Origin: Hibiscus mutabilis
Taxonomy: Eukaryota; Streptophyta; Magnoliopsida; Malvales; Malvaceae
Assembly (NCBI GenBank): GCA_019671005.1
Contig: JAGYYJ010000100.1
Coordinates: forward strand, 1 to 64,000
Reading direction: 5' to 3'
Length of the DNA stretch: 64,000 nt
The notes under the pieces were generated by a model that was not told where the DNA came from, ran no database searches, and saw nothing but the letters and a program-made list of their open reading frames with translations. Shown here piece by piece: positions 35,164 to 47,267 of the stretch (positions within the stretch are counted from its first letter, which is position 1; the number at the start of each line of letters is the position of its first letter). A program made the position numbers and the translations under genes.

Positions 35164-36894
35164 ATGTACAGCGGTAAATTTGAGGAGTGGCGGCGCATGA
35201 TCAAAGCTTCTGCTTTTAGAATTTCTCAACCCACGTATAAATACCACCTCTATTCCATTCAAATCAAAGGTTCTATGGAACTTCAAGTTCTACAAGTTTC
35301 TCTTTTTCAACAAAAACCAAAAAAAGAAGATAATTTGATTTTCACGTGCTTACTCAACAAGGTGGCGCACCGAAGAGGATTAAGTGAGTACGCCAGGTTT
35401 GCTCCTGCTGGAGATGGTGGCGGGGGTGAAGATGAATCTCAAATCCAAGAACTGAACCAGCCGATGACGCAACATAGGAACCAAGCCGAAATGTTTTTCG
35501 GACAACAGGGGCAATCGACCGAGATGTCTGCAATGGTATCCGCCCTATCGCATGTCGTGTCGGGACAAAGGGATGCTGCTGATTGGGGTTACGGTGCTAA
35601 CTTAGCAGGCAAGGTCTCGTCTGGTTTTGCACACGGCAGCCCGTCGGCTGATTCTCCTTCCGGTTCTGGTTCGAGTTCGGGTCTTTGGATTGGTCAAAAA
35701 CGAGGGCGTGAAGATGAGACTAGCGTTCAACTGGTTGAGTCTGCACCAAGAGGGGTTCAAAGAAGTTTTGCTGATTTTAGAGGCGATTCTTCATCATCTG
35801 CTGCAACTTCTGGTAAGTATTTTCTTTTCCCTTCATTGAAAATCTAGGGAATTCTGCTCCTGTTTTCTTTGCTTACATAATCTAGAAAAGACTTCCTGTT
35901 TTCCTATTATCAATACTTTAATAAAACCAATATATAAAATATGGATTATTGCTGATTGCATGCGTTTTAAGTTTCCATTAGTCAGCTTTTGTAAAACTCA
36001 AAGGTGCAACTTTCAGCTAGCATTACCCCCTTATTCTAAGATTTCATGTAATATTTCACTTTTGCCAAGAACTTCATATTCTCATCTGATTAGCTTTCTT
36101 TCGCAATAATCTATCTCTCCATTTTTTTTAAAACAGTTGCTGAAGAAACTACGAGCACTGTTGCCTCGGTAGTATCCTATGAAGAAACCGGCGAGCGAAG
36201 AAGAAGATATAGAGGCGTAAGGCAAAGGCCATGGGGGAAATGGGCTGCAGAAATACGTGATCCTCACAAGGCAGCAAGAGTTTGGCTCGGTACCTTTGAT
36301 ACTGCAGAAGCCGCCGCAAGAGCCTATGATGAAGCCGCTTTGAGATTCAGGGGAAACAGGGCCAAATTAAATTTCCCCGAACTTGTCAGGGCCGTTCCCC
36401 AACCAATGCAGAATCTTCCCGCTACCCAAACACCGGTTTCCAGTTCTCTAACAACCCATTTCCGACCATCTCATTCTATGCCATCGCCGTTGTTTTACCA
36501 ACCCCAAGCTCTCCAGAGCTCCACCGCTGATATGCTGAGCCTGAGAGATTACTGGCAGTACTCTCAGCTGCTACAGAGTACCGCTGGTGTCCATGGACAA
36601 CATGATGCGAGCTTGATGCAACAGATGATCCAATCCACTCAATTACCCAATATTCAACAGCCATTGTTATCTTCTTCTCTGGCACCTTTCCCTTCTTCAT
36701 TTGTAGCTTCTTCTTCTTCTTCCCCTTCCGGCTCTTCATCTTCTTCCTCTGCTTATTTTCCGCTGCTTTTCGCCGAGCATCAACAGATGGGCATTTTCAG
36801 GCAGCCGTCCAATCAAACTCAGGCAAGTGGGTCAGATTCCCCTGTGCCACCGTGGTCTCATCCAAGTCATCATCCTTCATCCACCGGTTCATAG
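35164..36894 (+). CDS. ERF/AP2 transcription factor, group X (ABR1/ERF110-like)
   Basis: Two exons, 35164-35812 and 36137-36894, with a GTAAGT...CAG intron; joined frame 1407 nt (468 residues from the first ATG). The single AP2/ERF domain, RRYRGVRQRPWGKWAAEIRD through GNRAKLNFPE (exon 2), binds GCC-box DNA; WAAEIRD and Ala/Asp in the domain mark the ERF rather than DREB class. EMSAMVSALSHVVSG in exon 1 is a conserved N-terminal motif of group X factors such as ABR1. The rest is Ser/Gln-rich. It acts in the nucleus in stress or ABA signalling (family knowledge). The start is uncertain. A TATA box at 35236 lies inside the longest frame, the next in-frame ATG is 35275, and the family-type start MCxxKVA appears here as ACG-TGC (35344). 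Confidence 0.9.
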
Positions 36895-38117
36895 TAATCC
36901 CATTATTTTATAACAAAAGATACATATATTATTTGAACAATTTTCATATCTTATCCCTTTTTATTTTTTTTACAATTAGCTCTAGATTTGATTAGAAGTG
37001 TTGTCATCATTGGTATTGTAAAAGAAAAGAACAAAAGCTTAAGAGGGGGATAAAAACAAAAGACATTTAGGCAGATTAGTTTGGTTCTCAAAGGAATTTG
37101 ATGTATACTTTCTCTCAATTATCGAACAAAAGATGTAGAAAGAAACCAAACAGCCCTTTTCTTTCAAGTTGTCTGTTGTTTACTTTACAGCCAAAGATTT
37201 ATTAAGAATGGGCTTTGTTTTTTTTATTATGTTATTCATAATTTATCTTTATCTAATTTGTCTTCATTAATACTAATTACTGCTAAAAGAATATCCTCTT
37301 CAAGGGTTAGGCGGGTATATTTTTAATTGAAATTTATGTCTCAGTATTGGTATTGATGATGTGAAAATAAATCTTGATAAAAAGATATCTTAGTATTTAG
37401 AAGTTAGTTAACAATAAATTAATTTAGAATGTTTATCTAATGAAAGAAATGCTAAAAAACAATCATAAATCTATTTTTAGATGCAAAAATGTTTTTATTA
37501 TTATCTTTATCATATCAATTAATTTAGGCTTAAGCTGTAGGTAATCTTTGAATCGAAAATATTTTTTTATCATATTGTTAACTATTAAAACAAAATAATA
37601 AAAACATTTTAATAAAACCGTGCGTAAAATTATTTAAAATTAACAAGTAAAATTTAATATAACAAAAGTAAAATGACCAAATTTAGTGTAGACATAAACT
37701 ATAGTGGTAAATTTTCTTTAGTTCAAAAGTACAATGGTAAATAATCAATCAAGGAATAAATATAAGGGAAAATTCCAATTTTCACCTAAAGTAAAGTGTC
37801 AAATTTATACATTAACACCCTTTCAATACAATTTTTAAAATTCTCAAATTCTTAAATCGAAGAATATTGTATGTTTAGTTACATTCAAACCGACAATTTT
37901 TATATATTTTAATAGTAATAGTATCAATCAAATTAAAAAACAAAATACTTATTTTAAATCAAATTATTGATCGAAGTCGTACTTCATTTCATTCCCTTGA
38001 GTTTTCGACCAACCTTCTAATATAATCGGTTTACGTTGTGTATGTTCAAACTCCTATTAAAAATAAAAACTTTATAACGGTCCATTGATGTAAAAATTAC
38101 ATACACATATAATTAAA
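36895..38117. other. ERF 3' UTR and spacer
   Basis: The first 250-300 bases look like a 3' UTR. Beyond this AT-rich DNA; 37660-37810 has short phrases like the gypsy/MITE words ATGACCAAATTTAGTG but no definable element. Confidence 0.45.
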
Positions 38118-38389
38118 GGAAAAAACTTTTATACACAGTCTGTGTAAACTTTTATTTATACGTGCCTTTTAGTTTTAGGAGTTAGGGTTTTAGTTTAGGG
38201 TTTAAGGTTTAGGGGTTTAAGTTGTGGGGTTTAGAATTTAAGGTTAGTGTTTAGAATTTAGGATTTAGGGTTTAGAGTGTGGGGTTTAATTTTTTAGGGT
38301 TAGGATTAGGAATTTAAGATTCAGATTTTTATAGTGTAAATACACATGCTTGTGTAAAATTACACAACATGTGTATTAAAGTTTTACCC
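38118..38389. mobile_element. Telomere-like-repeat MITE, copy 3, perfect 9-bp duplication
   Basis: Inverted relative to copy 1. The left end is GGAAAAAACTTTTATACACA and the right end is ATGTGTATTAAAGTTTTACCC. ATAATTAAA flanks exactly on both sides (38109-38117, 38390-38398). The inside is TTTAGGG-type: TTAGGGTTTTAGTTTAGGG, GGTTTAGGGGTTTAAG, GGATTTAGGGTTTAGAG. No reading frame. Confidence 0.88.
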
Positions 38390-38679
38390 ATAATTAAACT
38401 ATAGTTTTATTTTAAATAATATAAAAAGCATAATACAAACGTGCAAATCAAAATTTTACTTTAAATCAACATAAATTGTATGTCATCTTCCACCTTTGTG
38501 TTCTATTCATATAAATAATTTTATTTAATACTCTCCACATACATTTTAAAAAACACAGTAGAAGATAACTTGCATAAAAAGAAAAGGCAAAGGCAAAGCT
38601 GGTCAATGTCATAAATTTAGAGTATGCCAACTTTGAATGCTATGATAACAGTGTAAAATATTATTCTCGTTTCTGTTAG

Positions 38680-38878
38680 GTCATAGGTTTTAAACTCACT
38701 GATAATACTTTATTCTTTCTCCTAGAGTTCCTCCTCGTAAGATTAATATTAGATATGATTGGTTAACCCCCGACCCTTAGATCATGAGTTTTAGACTCAC
38801 TGAGAATATTTTATTCTTTCTCCTAGAGTTCCTCATTCTCTTAAAATTAATATTAGATATGATTTGTCAATCCCGAAA
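38680..38878. repeat. Two-copy tandem repeat of about 99 bp
   Basis: Both copies share TTTATTCTTTCTCCTAGAG, TTAATATTAGATATGATT and a GGTCATAGGTTTTAAACTCA / GATCATGAGTTTTAGACTCA start. The start resembles a B box, so it may be a duplicated SINE-like fragment. Confidence 0.6.
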
Positions 38879-39422
38879 ATAAGTACATTATTTTATACAA
38901 AAATTATAGTATTATTCCAAACTCTCTTGAAGAAAAGGAACTTCAATTTAACTTAAACGACAGTTCTTAGTACAATAATCCCATTGGCATCCTCATACAG
39001 GAGTCATGCTAAATAGTTCGGGGGAGAATTACAAACACAAAGAAAATTACTAAAACAAAGATTATAGGAGGAATAGGCAAATTGAAAATTGCTTCCTACC
39101 CTTGCCTGAGCATCTGCGCCGTGGGCAAGGGTTGAAGTTATTTTTGATTAATATCGTATGATTTTATTAACGATAAAATCATACAAAGAAAAATATATTA
39201 TTTATGCTTCGTTAAAAAATTATCTAACTTAAGATAAAAAATGAGAGTACAACACGATGATATAAAAAATAATATAATACAAAATACGAACAAAACGACA
39301 CCAAAACCACATCCCCACGCAACACAGAAAAGCCAAAAGAAACTCACGCCATCACATGAGAGCATCCAACAATCGTCAATCAAAATTTTATTGAAGAAGT
39401 TAGCCAAGTTAAGCATCTAAGT

Positions 39423-39725
39423 GCCCAAAGTTCGGCTTCAACACTTGTGGCACTCAAAATTAAACTTGGGAAATTTATTTGAACCCGATTATTCGAATCA
39501 ATTTATCTAACTCGATACTCGATATGAATCTGTACGTGATAGTTTGAACTTGATCAGAACCCAAAACAAGTTGAATCAAATAGAACTCAAATAAAATTAA
39601 TCTGAATTTTAATTGAACCAAAAGCAATCCATATTCAATTTAACCCGGACCGAAAATTAACACTAACAGTGAAAAACCAGATTTGAAAGCCCAAAGTTGG
39701 GCTTCAAAACTTGTGGCACTCGGAA
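39423..39725. repeat. Direct repeat of about 37 bp flanking a 230-bp segment
   Basis: GCCCAAAGTTCGGCTTCAAC...CTTGTGGCACTC at 39423-39459 recurs at 39689-39725 with few changes. The segment between is AT-rich without coding. DNA from 39830 to 40040 looks like a decayed copia LTR (minus-strand CTATAAATACCC box near 39912), but its borders are not clear. Confidence 0.5.
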
Positions 39726-40180
39726 TGCAACGATATGAACAAATAACCCATTGAGCAAGGTGGTATCGGATGATGTCTCCGTGGATAAATTAAGAAGGTG
39801 AACAGTGGTCAGAGATTTTAGTCAAATGAAAAAACAGAGTTAAAGAAATGAATTTGATTTTTTATTAGAAATGGATTAAAGACAATATATAATCCATTAC
39901 ATAGACTTGGGTATTTATAGTCCAAATGTGATAATATAAAAACAGTCTAACATATTAACTGAGAACTTAAAAAACTAACTAATCTGTTAAGCTAATTAAC
40001 AATTCAATAACTACCAAGTCTAACAACACATTAATAACTAATCAGCCATTGCGGCGCCAGCGGGTAATAGTCAGCATTGTATGTAGTAGGTGGGGATAGT
40101 GGATGTCCTACTCTGAATCATGATAAGTTTTCCAGTAGGTGAGAGTTGGTTTTCTTTCCATAATGAACTCGCAATCCACT

Positions 40181-40357
40181 CTTTTAATCAATATATAGTC
40201 TGGCTCACTACGTTATCTATAATTCTATCTAATAAGATTCATTCATTTAATAATATATAAGAAATAAGTAAAAATTTATTTAAAAAAATAAAATAAAAAA
40301 TATTATTAGATTAGACCATAAATGACATTAGGAGCTACTATCTACTAATTTTTTCTC
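40181..40357. mobile_element. Second, diverged copy of the 15273-15451 MITE
   Basis: ATAGTCTGGCTCACTACGTT and AAGATTCATTCATTTAATAA follow the same order as in the copy inside the copia LTR; the right end, reversed, starts GAGAAAAAATTAGTAGATAG. The left border and duplication are unclear. Non-coding. Confidence 0.65.
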
Positions 40358-42440
40358 AGCCATGGGAAACCCCGAGTACTTACAAGATCAATACTTTCAA
40401 TCATGTCCAGCTCAAACACACGTGGCTGTAGTATACGGACAATGCCAGATGTAAAGGATGGGGTCAATAAAGACACGTATCGAGTACGGATAGAAATTGA
40501 GTGAGGAATATTAAAAAATCGTAGGATTCAAACTGATGGGATAAAGAATAATTAAAATCTTCACTTATAGGGACGAGGACGAGGGCGGGTGAAGTTTTAT
40601 CACCAAAGTTTAAAGGAAGATAGGGACGAAAATTGCTATATCCGAACCGTAATCGTATAAATAATCGTAAAGATCTCAAAAAGTATCCGCAAGAATCTCT
40701 ATATTTTACTAGATTTTTAAAAATTATATACTCAATTATTTATATACCCTTAATATATATCTTAATAAAAAACTCTAACTATATTATTATCACTTCAATT
40801 TTCTTTCAAACCTAGCGACACTTAAGTTTTTCAACATATTTTTACCTTAGTTTTTAGATATAAGCTAAAACTCTTGTCTAAATCTTCCTCCAACACAACA
40901 CAATTTTAATTTTCATCATTTCGTAACTACTTCTAATCAAAGAATCAAAATTTTATATTTTAAACTAAATTTACCATTTATTTTAATCAGTAAAATAATA
41001 ATTTTATTTAATTTTTTTGAGATAGAAATTCTCCAAAAATCATAAAAATCTGTGCGAAAGGATATAAAAACAAAAATTTCTCAAAATATTTAATAGAATT
41101 CTCTAAAACTATAACTGCAAGTATTAAGATAAAATGAGGAATACAAAATCATGTTTACCCCAAACCGATTCTCACCCTATTATCGAGCGTACTCATCACG
41201 ACAAAAGGGATAAGGAGTCAACATCGAGATGAGAAAGAACATACGTGTAAGGCTTTGGGATCGCTTTTTTATTTATTTTAATTTTGACAATAACTATTTT
41301 GTCCAAAGGCTATTTATTTAAGATTTTTTTTTTTAAATTCACCTTAGTGATTCCGGTGGTAAAAAAGGTGAGATGTTCTCTTTATGTGACATGAGGTTAA
41401 GTAGGATAATTTATAAGTGTGTAAATTTATTAAGATATAAAACTATACGGATATAATATTTTATAATTAGATTAGAATACTAAAAAATTATAACATCCAT
41501 GGGAACAGGTTTAGCTCCTTCCAGCAAAAAGAATGGTATGTTATTAGTTAAATTTAATTAGCAATATATTGTATGCTATGAACATAAAATTATAAAACAA
41601 TATGCTAACATGTGTATTAATGGTGGAAGGTTGTATCTCTTATTTACTTTATATTTTACAATTAATTTTCTTTTAAAAAATTGAAGAATAAAAGAGTTTA
41701 AGTTTGTATTTCTTTCTCATTGTTGGTGTAAACTCAGAAAGATAACATTGTGGGTAGTAGGTATTGTCATCAAATCCGTGGATGGGTGGTTGTGGTTAAA
41801 TGACAAATCATACAAGGAGGATAGAGACCTTAATGGTGCCTTTACTGTCACAATGAGGGTATTATTGTTTGATAAACCCAATATTTAACTAATTAGTGAA
41901 TCTAAATTACGATAATTATTTATTTATTATATGTGAGTGTATAACAGTGATTTGTCCATGTTAAAGTGTACAAGTATACGTGAATCTAAATAGCTTATAT
42001 GGATGATTTGAATTGATTCACAAATACATAATATTATTTTAATTTCTAATTTTCTCATTGATTTTTATAATGTTAAACTACATAAATAGTTACTAAATTG
42101 ATTAGATTTCTCTTTACACTGAAATTTGAAAAGTTTTTAATTTATAACAAAACAATCACTTTATCGTTAAATTTCGTTAACTAAATAATAACGGTACGAA
42201 GTTGCAATGATGTGACAATTTTAAAGTGAATTAGTAGCCTTTAGCAATAACTTGCAAACTTTGTACACCACCAATAGATCATTTAAAACATTTTATTTTC
42301 TTTTTTTTTTCGCTGGAGATTACAATTTGCAATATAAACCATAGCAAAACCCTTTCATTCCATGTAAAACAAAACAAGATTCTATTATAGATATGTATGT
42401 ATATATTGCTTCTTTCCTTCCGTGCGTACAAACTCATTTC
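40358..42440. other. AT-rich spacer, no gene
   Basis: Only short frames. 42070-42260 has GTTAAACTACATAAATAGTT and AAATTTCGTTAACTAA phrases typical of MITE arms in this window, but no complete element. Confidence 0.45.
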
Positions 42441-42980
42441 CTAAGACAGTTTTACTGTCATTCCATATCCCAAAGAAGCATAATAATACAACTCATGATT
42501 CCCTTTCAAAAGTTCTGGAATAAAAAGCTTGGCAGCCTGCAATGCTTTCACACAATTCTCAACTTCGGGGCTAATAAGCGCGACGTCGTAGTTTGCACTC
42601 ATAGCATCTTCCTTCAATTCCGGACCGACCATCTTGAACTCGTCGATACAATACCTATAAACCTTGGCGCAAGTCTTGAGAGCCGTGAGGGCCGCCGGTG
42701 AATTCGGCTTCTTCATCATTTCTTCGATGAAATTGAGCGTTTCTTTCGCCTTCGCCGCGCCTTCTTTCATGGCGACCCCCACGAGTTGGTTAATGTTCTT
42801 GGCCGCCAAAGATTTGGCATCCGAAAGAGTTTTCAAACACTCCGCGTGGTCCTTGATGGCGTCGTCGTTGCATACTTTGACGACGAGTTTCTTATCGGCG
42901 GACACCATCGGATGAGAGAAGACATTGAGGGAGAAGAATAGAATGGTGAGAATGGAAACGAGATGAGTCGGGGATGACAT
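42441..42980 (-). CDS. Secreted PMEI-domain protein (invertase/pectin methylesterase inhibitor)
   Basis: A single exon of 179 residues starting MSSPTHLVSILTILFFSLNV, a clear signal peptide cleaved near FSHPMVSA. The mature part has the PMEI pattern: the first Cys pair in VCNDDAIKDHAEC, the second pair in TCAKVYRYC, and a fifth Cys in ENCVKALQAA, with helical segments between. Length matches the family (about 150-180). Such proteins inhibit cell-wall or vacuolar invertase or pectin methylesterase; the sequence alone does not say which. The next upstream ATG (43040) is rejected because it sits only about 9 bases from a TATA box (43049-43055), too close to be transcribed. No lesions. Distance to the next gene is large on both sides. 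Confidence 0.85.
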   Translation of the reverse strand: MSSPTHLVSILTILFFSLNVFSHPMVSADKKLVVKVCNDDAIKDHAECLKTLSDAKSLAAKNINQLVGVAMKEGAAKAKETLNFIEEMMKKPNSPAALTALKTCAKVYRYCIDEFKMVGPELKEDAMSANYDVALISPEVENCVKALQAAKLFIPELLKGNHELYYYASLGYGMTVKLS

Positions 42981-43048
42981 GGTTATGTTTTTTGTTTGGA
43001 CTGAAAGGGTTAATAATGGACGTGGCTTGAATGAATACATTCATTTGA

Positions 43049-43055
43049 TTTTATA
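43049..43055 (-). promoter_or_regulatory. TATA box of the PMEI gene
   Basis: The minus strand reads TATAAAA, about 70 bases before the chosen start, leaving room for a leader of about 40 nt. It supports the start at 42980. Confidence 0.6.
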
Positions 43056-43184
43056 AGATTTTTGTTTTCAGAGTGGATGGGTGAAATTAGGATACAACGT
43101 TTGAAGTTACCGATTCTAATGCCAAGTTTTTCGGAGGTCGGTAAAACGGTATTTACTATTTATCATCGTTTTAATAATGCTGTT

Positions 43185-43860
43185 TGTAATAACGAAACTC
43201 AGATTTTATTTTTGCAAGCCCGATTTTGAATTTTGAAAAAGAATCATCACCGATCATTTAAGTTAGGTAGAACGAACACCAAAAAATAATTATAGTAAAA
43301 ATAGGATTTGAGAGTCGATTATATGTGTGGAAGGATGAACAATCCCACAACGTTCAAAATTGGTACAGAATTGATTAATTAATATCTTAGTATTGAAGAT
43401 TATAAATTCGAATATAATTTAAAAATATGACCCGTAAATACATGATGATTATTGTATCGAGAAACCCTAATAAAGAATATTACCTTATTTTTGTCAAAAG
43501 AAACTTGTTTATAAAAATTGAATATAAATACATAATATGTAAAATACAAATAAATAAATAAAGTACTAATACTTTCCACACATATTACACTTTACATATA
43601 TATTATGTATAAAAGAAACGTTACATATACACATTAAATAATATAATATATACCTACTAATTGTATAATATCGTACCATAAAAAGATAAAAACACAATGA
43701 AATAAAATATGATAAAATATAAGATATAGAAATGCAATATAAAAATTAATTAATGTCATTGAGAGTTGAGACATTGAAAAACTATATATATTTAAAAAAA
43801 ACATTACATATGTTAATAATTTCTAGTGTAAGTGGCTAAAGTTTTTAGTTAACATTCTTC
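43185..43860 (-). repeat. Decayed gypsy-type LTR fragment
   Basis: GCAAGCCCGATTTTGAATTT, GATTTGAGAGTCGATTA and CAAAATTGGTACAGAATTGA follow the order seen at 23040-23230 but with many changes (for example GGAGTCGCCA is lost). Borders are approximate. The same family as the other long LTRs here; strand inferred from them. Confidence 0.6.
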
Positions 43861-43980
43861 TCTCTCCCTTATGTTGTGGGTTTAAAATTTATTCGGAGCA
43901 ATTTTTTTCCCAAGTGAAAATTGTTCAAAGAAAGTACATATATAAAAGTCAATAAAAATGGACATATATATAATATACAT

Positions 43981-46341
43981 TGTAGCGACCCTTTTTTCCT
44001 TTTTGAAGATAGTGGTTGAAATGTTTTGCGGCATCAAAGGAGATGACACCCGGAAACCGGGATGACACTCCCAATAGATTACTTCTAAAATTTTAAAACG
44101 AAGGGTGGAGTCGCCACCGGCCACTTTTGGTAGGCCGGACACCGAAAAGATAATTAGAGATAGGTTCGAGAGTTGGTCACGAGTGGGGAAGAGTTAGCAC
44201 CCCCACTACGCCCAAAATTGGTACCTAAGAGTTCGCATTATATTTATTTAAGGAAAATAAAAATTCAATTTAATTTAACAATTAATTTCCAAAAAACTAA
44301 CAATAGTTTAAATCTGCCTTGGTATTCACGACATTCAAAGGAGATGCCGCCCGGGGGCCGGGATGACACTCATAGCAGAAAATCAGAATAATGAGGCAGA
44401 ACACGATAATTATTAAAGAAAAATAAGTAAATAATGAGTAGAAAGTGAAAAGATAAAAATAGTCAAATTTGTATGATAAATTCAAAACCGACTTTTGTAT
44501 CCACGACATTCAGAGGAGATATCACCCGAAGGCCGGGATGACACTCCTAATAGAAATATCAGAATAATGAGGGCAAAAAATTATGTACAATATTTATGTA
44601 AAATAATAAATAATATAAATAACGTGAACATGAACTAATAAAATAAAACAAATGAGATACTACATAATATATATACATAAATACATAAATAATATTTTAT
44701 ACATAATATGTACACATAGATACTATATTATATATATACATAAATACATAAATAATATCTTATATATATTACATATGTTACATAAATATATATACATATA
44801 TTATACATGATAATATATTATACACCATATATAATAAATACATAAAAGAATTGCAATAAAAAAGAAATAAATAAAGGACCAAAATTAAAGAAAATAAAAC
44901 TATGCAGAAATTAAATAAAAATAATACATAGGGCAAGGATTAAATAAATTACAGTAAGCAGGGACTAAATCTGAAATTGTACCATCGAAATATGACCAAG
45001 TTGAGTGCGACTGAGAGTTATAGGGGCCAAAACGACAAACATCCCATTAAAACTGATTAAATCTGACTTTTTAGGACCATTTTGCAAGATTTTCGAAACC
45101 ATCAGGGACTTCTAAAATAATTTTACCATGAGGCAAGGCAGAAACAAAAACACGCTAAGAGCTGAGGGACCTAGTGAGTAATTTTACCATTTAAAATATG
45201 ATTAAATCTGATTTAAGGACTAGATTGCAAAGCTTTAAGAACTTCCAATGGCCGCAAAACGAATTTTCCCAAGGGGAATGGCCAAAACCGAATTATCCTA
45301 TTTGTTTTTTTTGCGCGGATCTATTCGGCGGGTCAGGTCAATATTCGGTTATCAATCAAAACGACGTCGTTTTGGGCCGAACTCAGACGCCCCAAAACGA
45401 TGTCGTTTAATGTCCCTATTTAAGTTTGTTTTTATTCCAAAAATTCATTTCACTCGGCTTTATAAAATCAACACCCATAAATGCTCTGAAATCAGACTTG
45501 GCTGGCCTGAGTGTCGGGTGGTCGCAGACAGCAACCCACGGTGGTCTGACGGCGGAGCGCCGCCGTCGACGACAACCAGGGATGCTCAAAAAATCCCCCC
45601 AAGGTGAGTTTTTTACCTTAAATCCTTATTTACGATTTATTTTTTTTAAAATGCCTCCGTTGCTTGTAGATCTGGGTTATTTCGATCATTTTTTTAAAAG
45701 AATATGTACTGTTTTTAAAAAAAAGGAAAATAAAATAAATGAAAGGCGTTTTACCTTCATTTGCCTTTATTGTTGTTGTTGGATTGAAACTATTCGAACC
45801 ACTTTTCGAATTGTTTTTTTTTATTTTCAAAATATGTCCGTAACCTATTACAAAGGTTTCGGGTTTACATTTATACCCAGAAAAGATTTACAAGTTGCCT
45901 CTTTATTTATTTTTGATTTAACATTTAATATGGTTCTGTTTCTTGCAGATCTGATGAGGACAGCTCGGGTTGGGCGGTGGAGCAGGGTGACAGGCGGCCG
46001 AACGGTGGGGGTAACCAATGACATCACACGTGGCTGCTACGGGGCAATGACGCGCCCCGCGTGGCAGCCACGCGTGGGGAAGTTAGAGGGTTAGGGGCGG
46101 CAGCTGTAGGTTAAGTTGTAGGGTTAGGGTTCATTATTTTTAGGGTAAATAGGTTTTGGGTTTGAACCGGGTCTGGGTTGGATCATGGGTATGTGTATTG
46201 GGTTTGGTTAATGTGGGCTTTGTAATGGGTTTGTATTTGACTGGGTAAGGGTTATATAAATATTGGGTATGGGTTTTAGCATAATAAATGGGTATATTGG
46301 ATCTAGTTTGGTTAAATACCCGGTCAAAATGGGTTACTACA
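43981..46341 (-). repeat. Long gypsy-type LTR (element A), 2361 bp
   Basis: Starts TGTAGCGACCC and ends GGGTTACTACA. GGAGTCGCCA is at 44107-44116, followed by GGGGAAGAGTTAGCACCCCC. A purine tract (minus GCAAAGAGGGGCAGA, 46342-46356) directly adjoins the right end, so this is the 3' LTR of a minus-strand element. Three copies of a CCGGG hairpin module lie at about 44040, 44335 and 44510. The GC-rich part near 45540-45600 ends at GGTGAG. The open frames here (for example 45426-46094) are not genes. Confidence 0.8.
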
Positions 46342-47267
46342 TCTGCCCCTCTTTGCTCATTGATGTGTAACAGGGATAGAGCAAAGACAAAATATTGACC
46401 ATTTTGGTCCGGATAGGTTAAGGGTTCTTCTCTGACCACCGCCTACTCTCTTGATCTTCAGTTGATCTACTTGACCGCTTTTAGTGGCAAAATCTTCAAA
46501 CTGGGCTGCTCTGCAAAATCTTTGAGTTGAGAGTTCGAGGTCAAAAGCTCTCCTTATATAGAACTATTTTCTCTTCCTCCGTCTAAAATCCTGTAAGTTT
46601 CTAGAGAGATCTTCAGGTTGCGAGTTCTTCCTATATATAACTTTTCACCTTCGAGTCTTGAAACTCTAGGTTCCTACTATATAGAACCTTCTACAGGTGG
46701 AATCTTCAAGTCGAGAGTCCCTCCTATATAGAACTCTTCGTCTTGAAATTCTGAAAAAGGTGACAGTTTATTCTTATTCCCGAGTAGTGTTAGTATCAGA
46801 AGTACGTGTTTCCCCTACTTCCTAAGAATCTGAAGACCGAAAAATTTAAAAGTCATACCCCGATTTCTGATCGTCATAGGTATGAAATGATATCTTGCTA
46901 CAAGACTACCGAAAGGTTTTCGTTGCTTCCAATGAAAGCTGAAGATAGGAAAATTGAAAGATCATACCCTGATTTATGATCGTCAGAGGCATGAAATGGT
47001 ATCTTATTACAAAACGACTAGAAGATTTTTGCTACTTCCCTGAAAGCTAAAGCTTGCAAAATCCCTAGATGGTGTGCCCCTGTTTCTGACCGTCATAGGT
47101 ACAAAAGAGTATCTTGTCACAAGACGACTAGAAGATTTTTGCTATTTCCCTAAAAGCCAAAGCTTGCAAAATCTCTAGATGGTGTGCCCTGGTTTCTGAC
47201 CGTCATAGGCATAAAATAGTATCTTGTCACAAGACGACTAGAAGATTTCTGCTACTTCCCTAAAAGC
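46342..47267 (-). mobile_element. Element A internal remnant, cut off by element B
   Basis: Begins with the purine tract and continues with non-coding DNA containing repeated CCTATATAGAAC words. From 46801 to 47267 is a 110-bp tandem repeat. It stops exactly where the LTR of element B starts (47268). No gag or pol. The rest of element A is not recognised in the window. Confidence 0.7.
46801..47267. repeat. 110-bp tandem repeat, about 4 copies
   Basis: The marker GAAGATTTTT/GAAAGGTTTT recurs at 46911, 47021, 47131 and 47241, exactly 110 bases apart. Each unit contains a TTTCTGACCGTCATAGG word and TATCTTGTCACAAGACGACT. Copies closest to element B are the most alike. Confidence 0.85.

Noticed and set aside
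42441..43040. Upstream ATG at 43040 as the PMEI start
   Set aside because: Only about 9 bases from the TATA box, and the signal peptide begins at the ATG at 42980.
45426..46094. 222-residue plus-strand frame
   Set aside because: It lies entirely within the long LTR of element A, spans an intron-like T-rich stretch and has no family resemblance.
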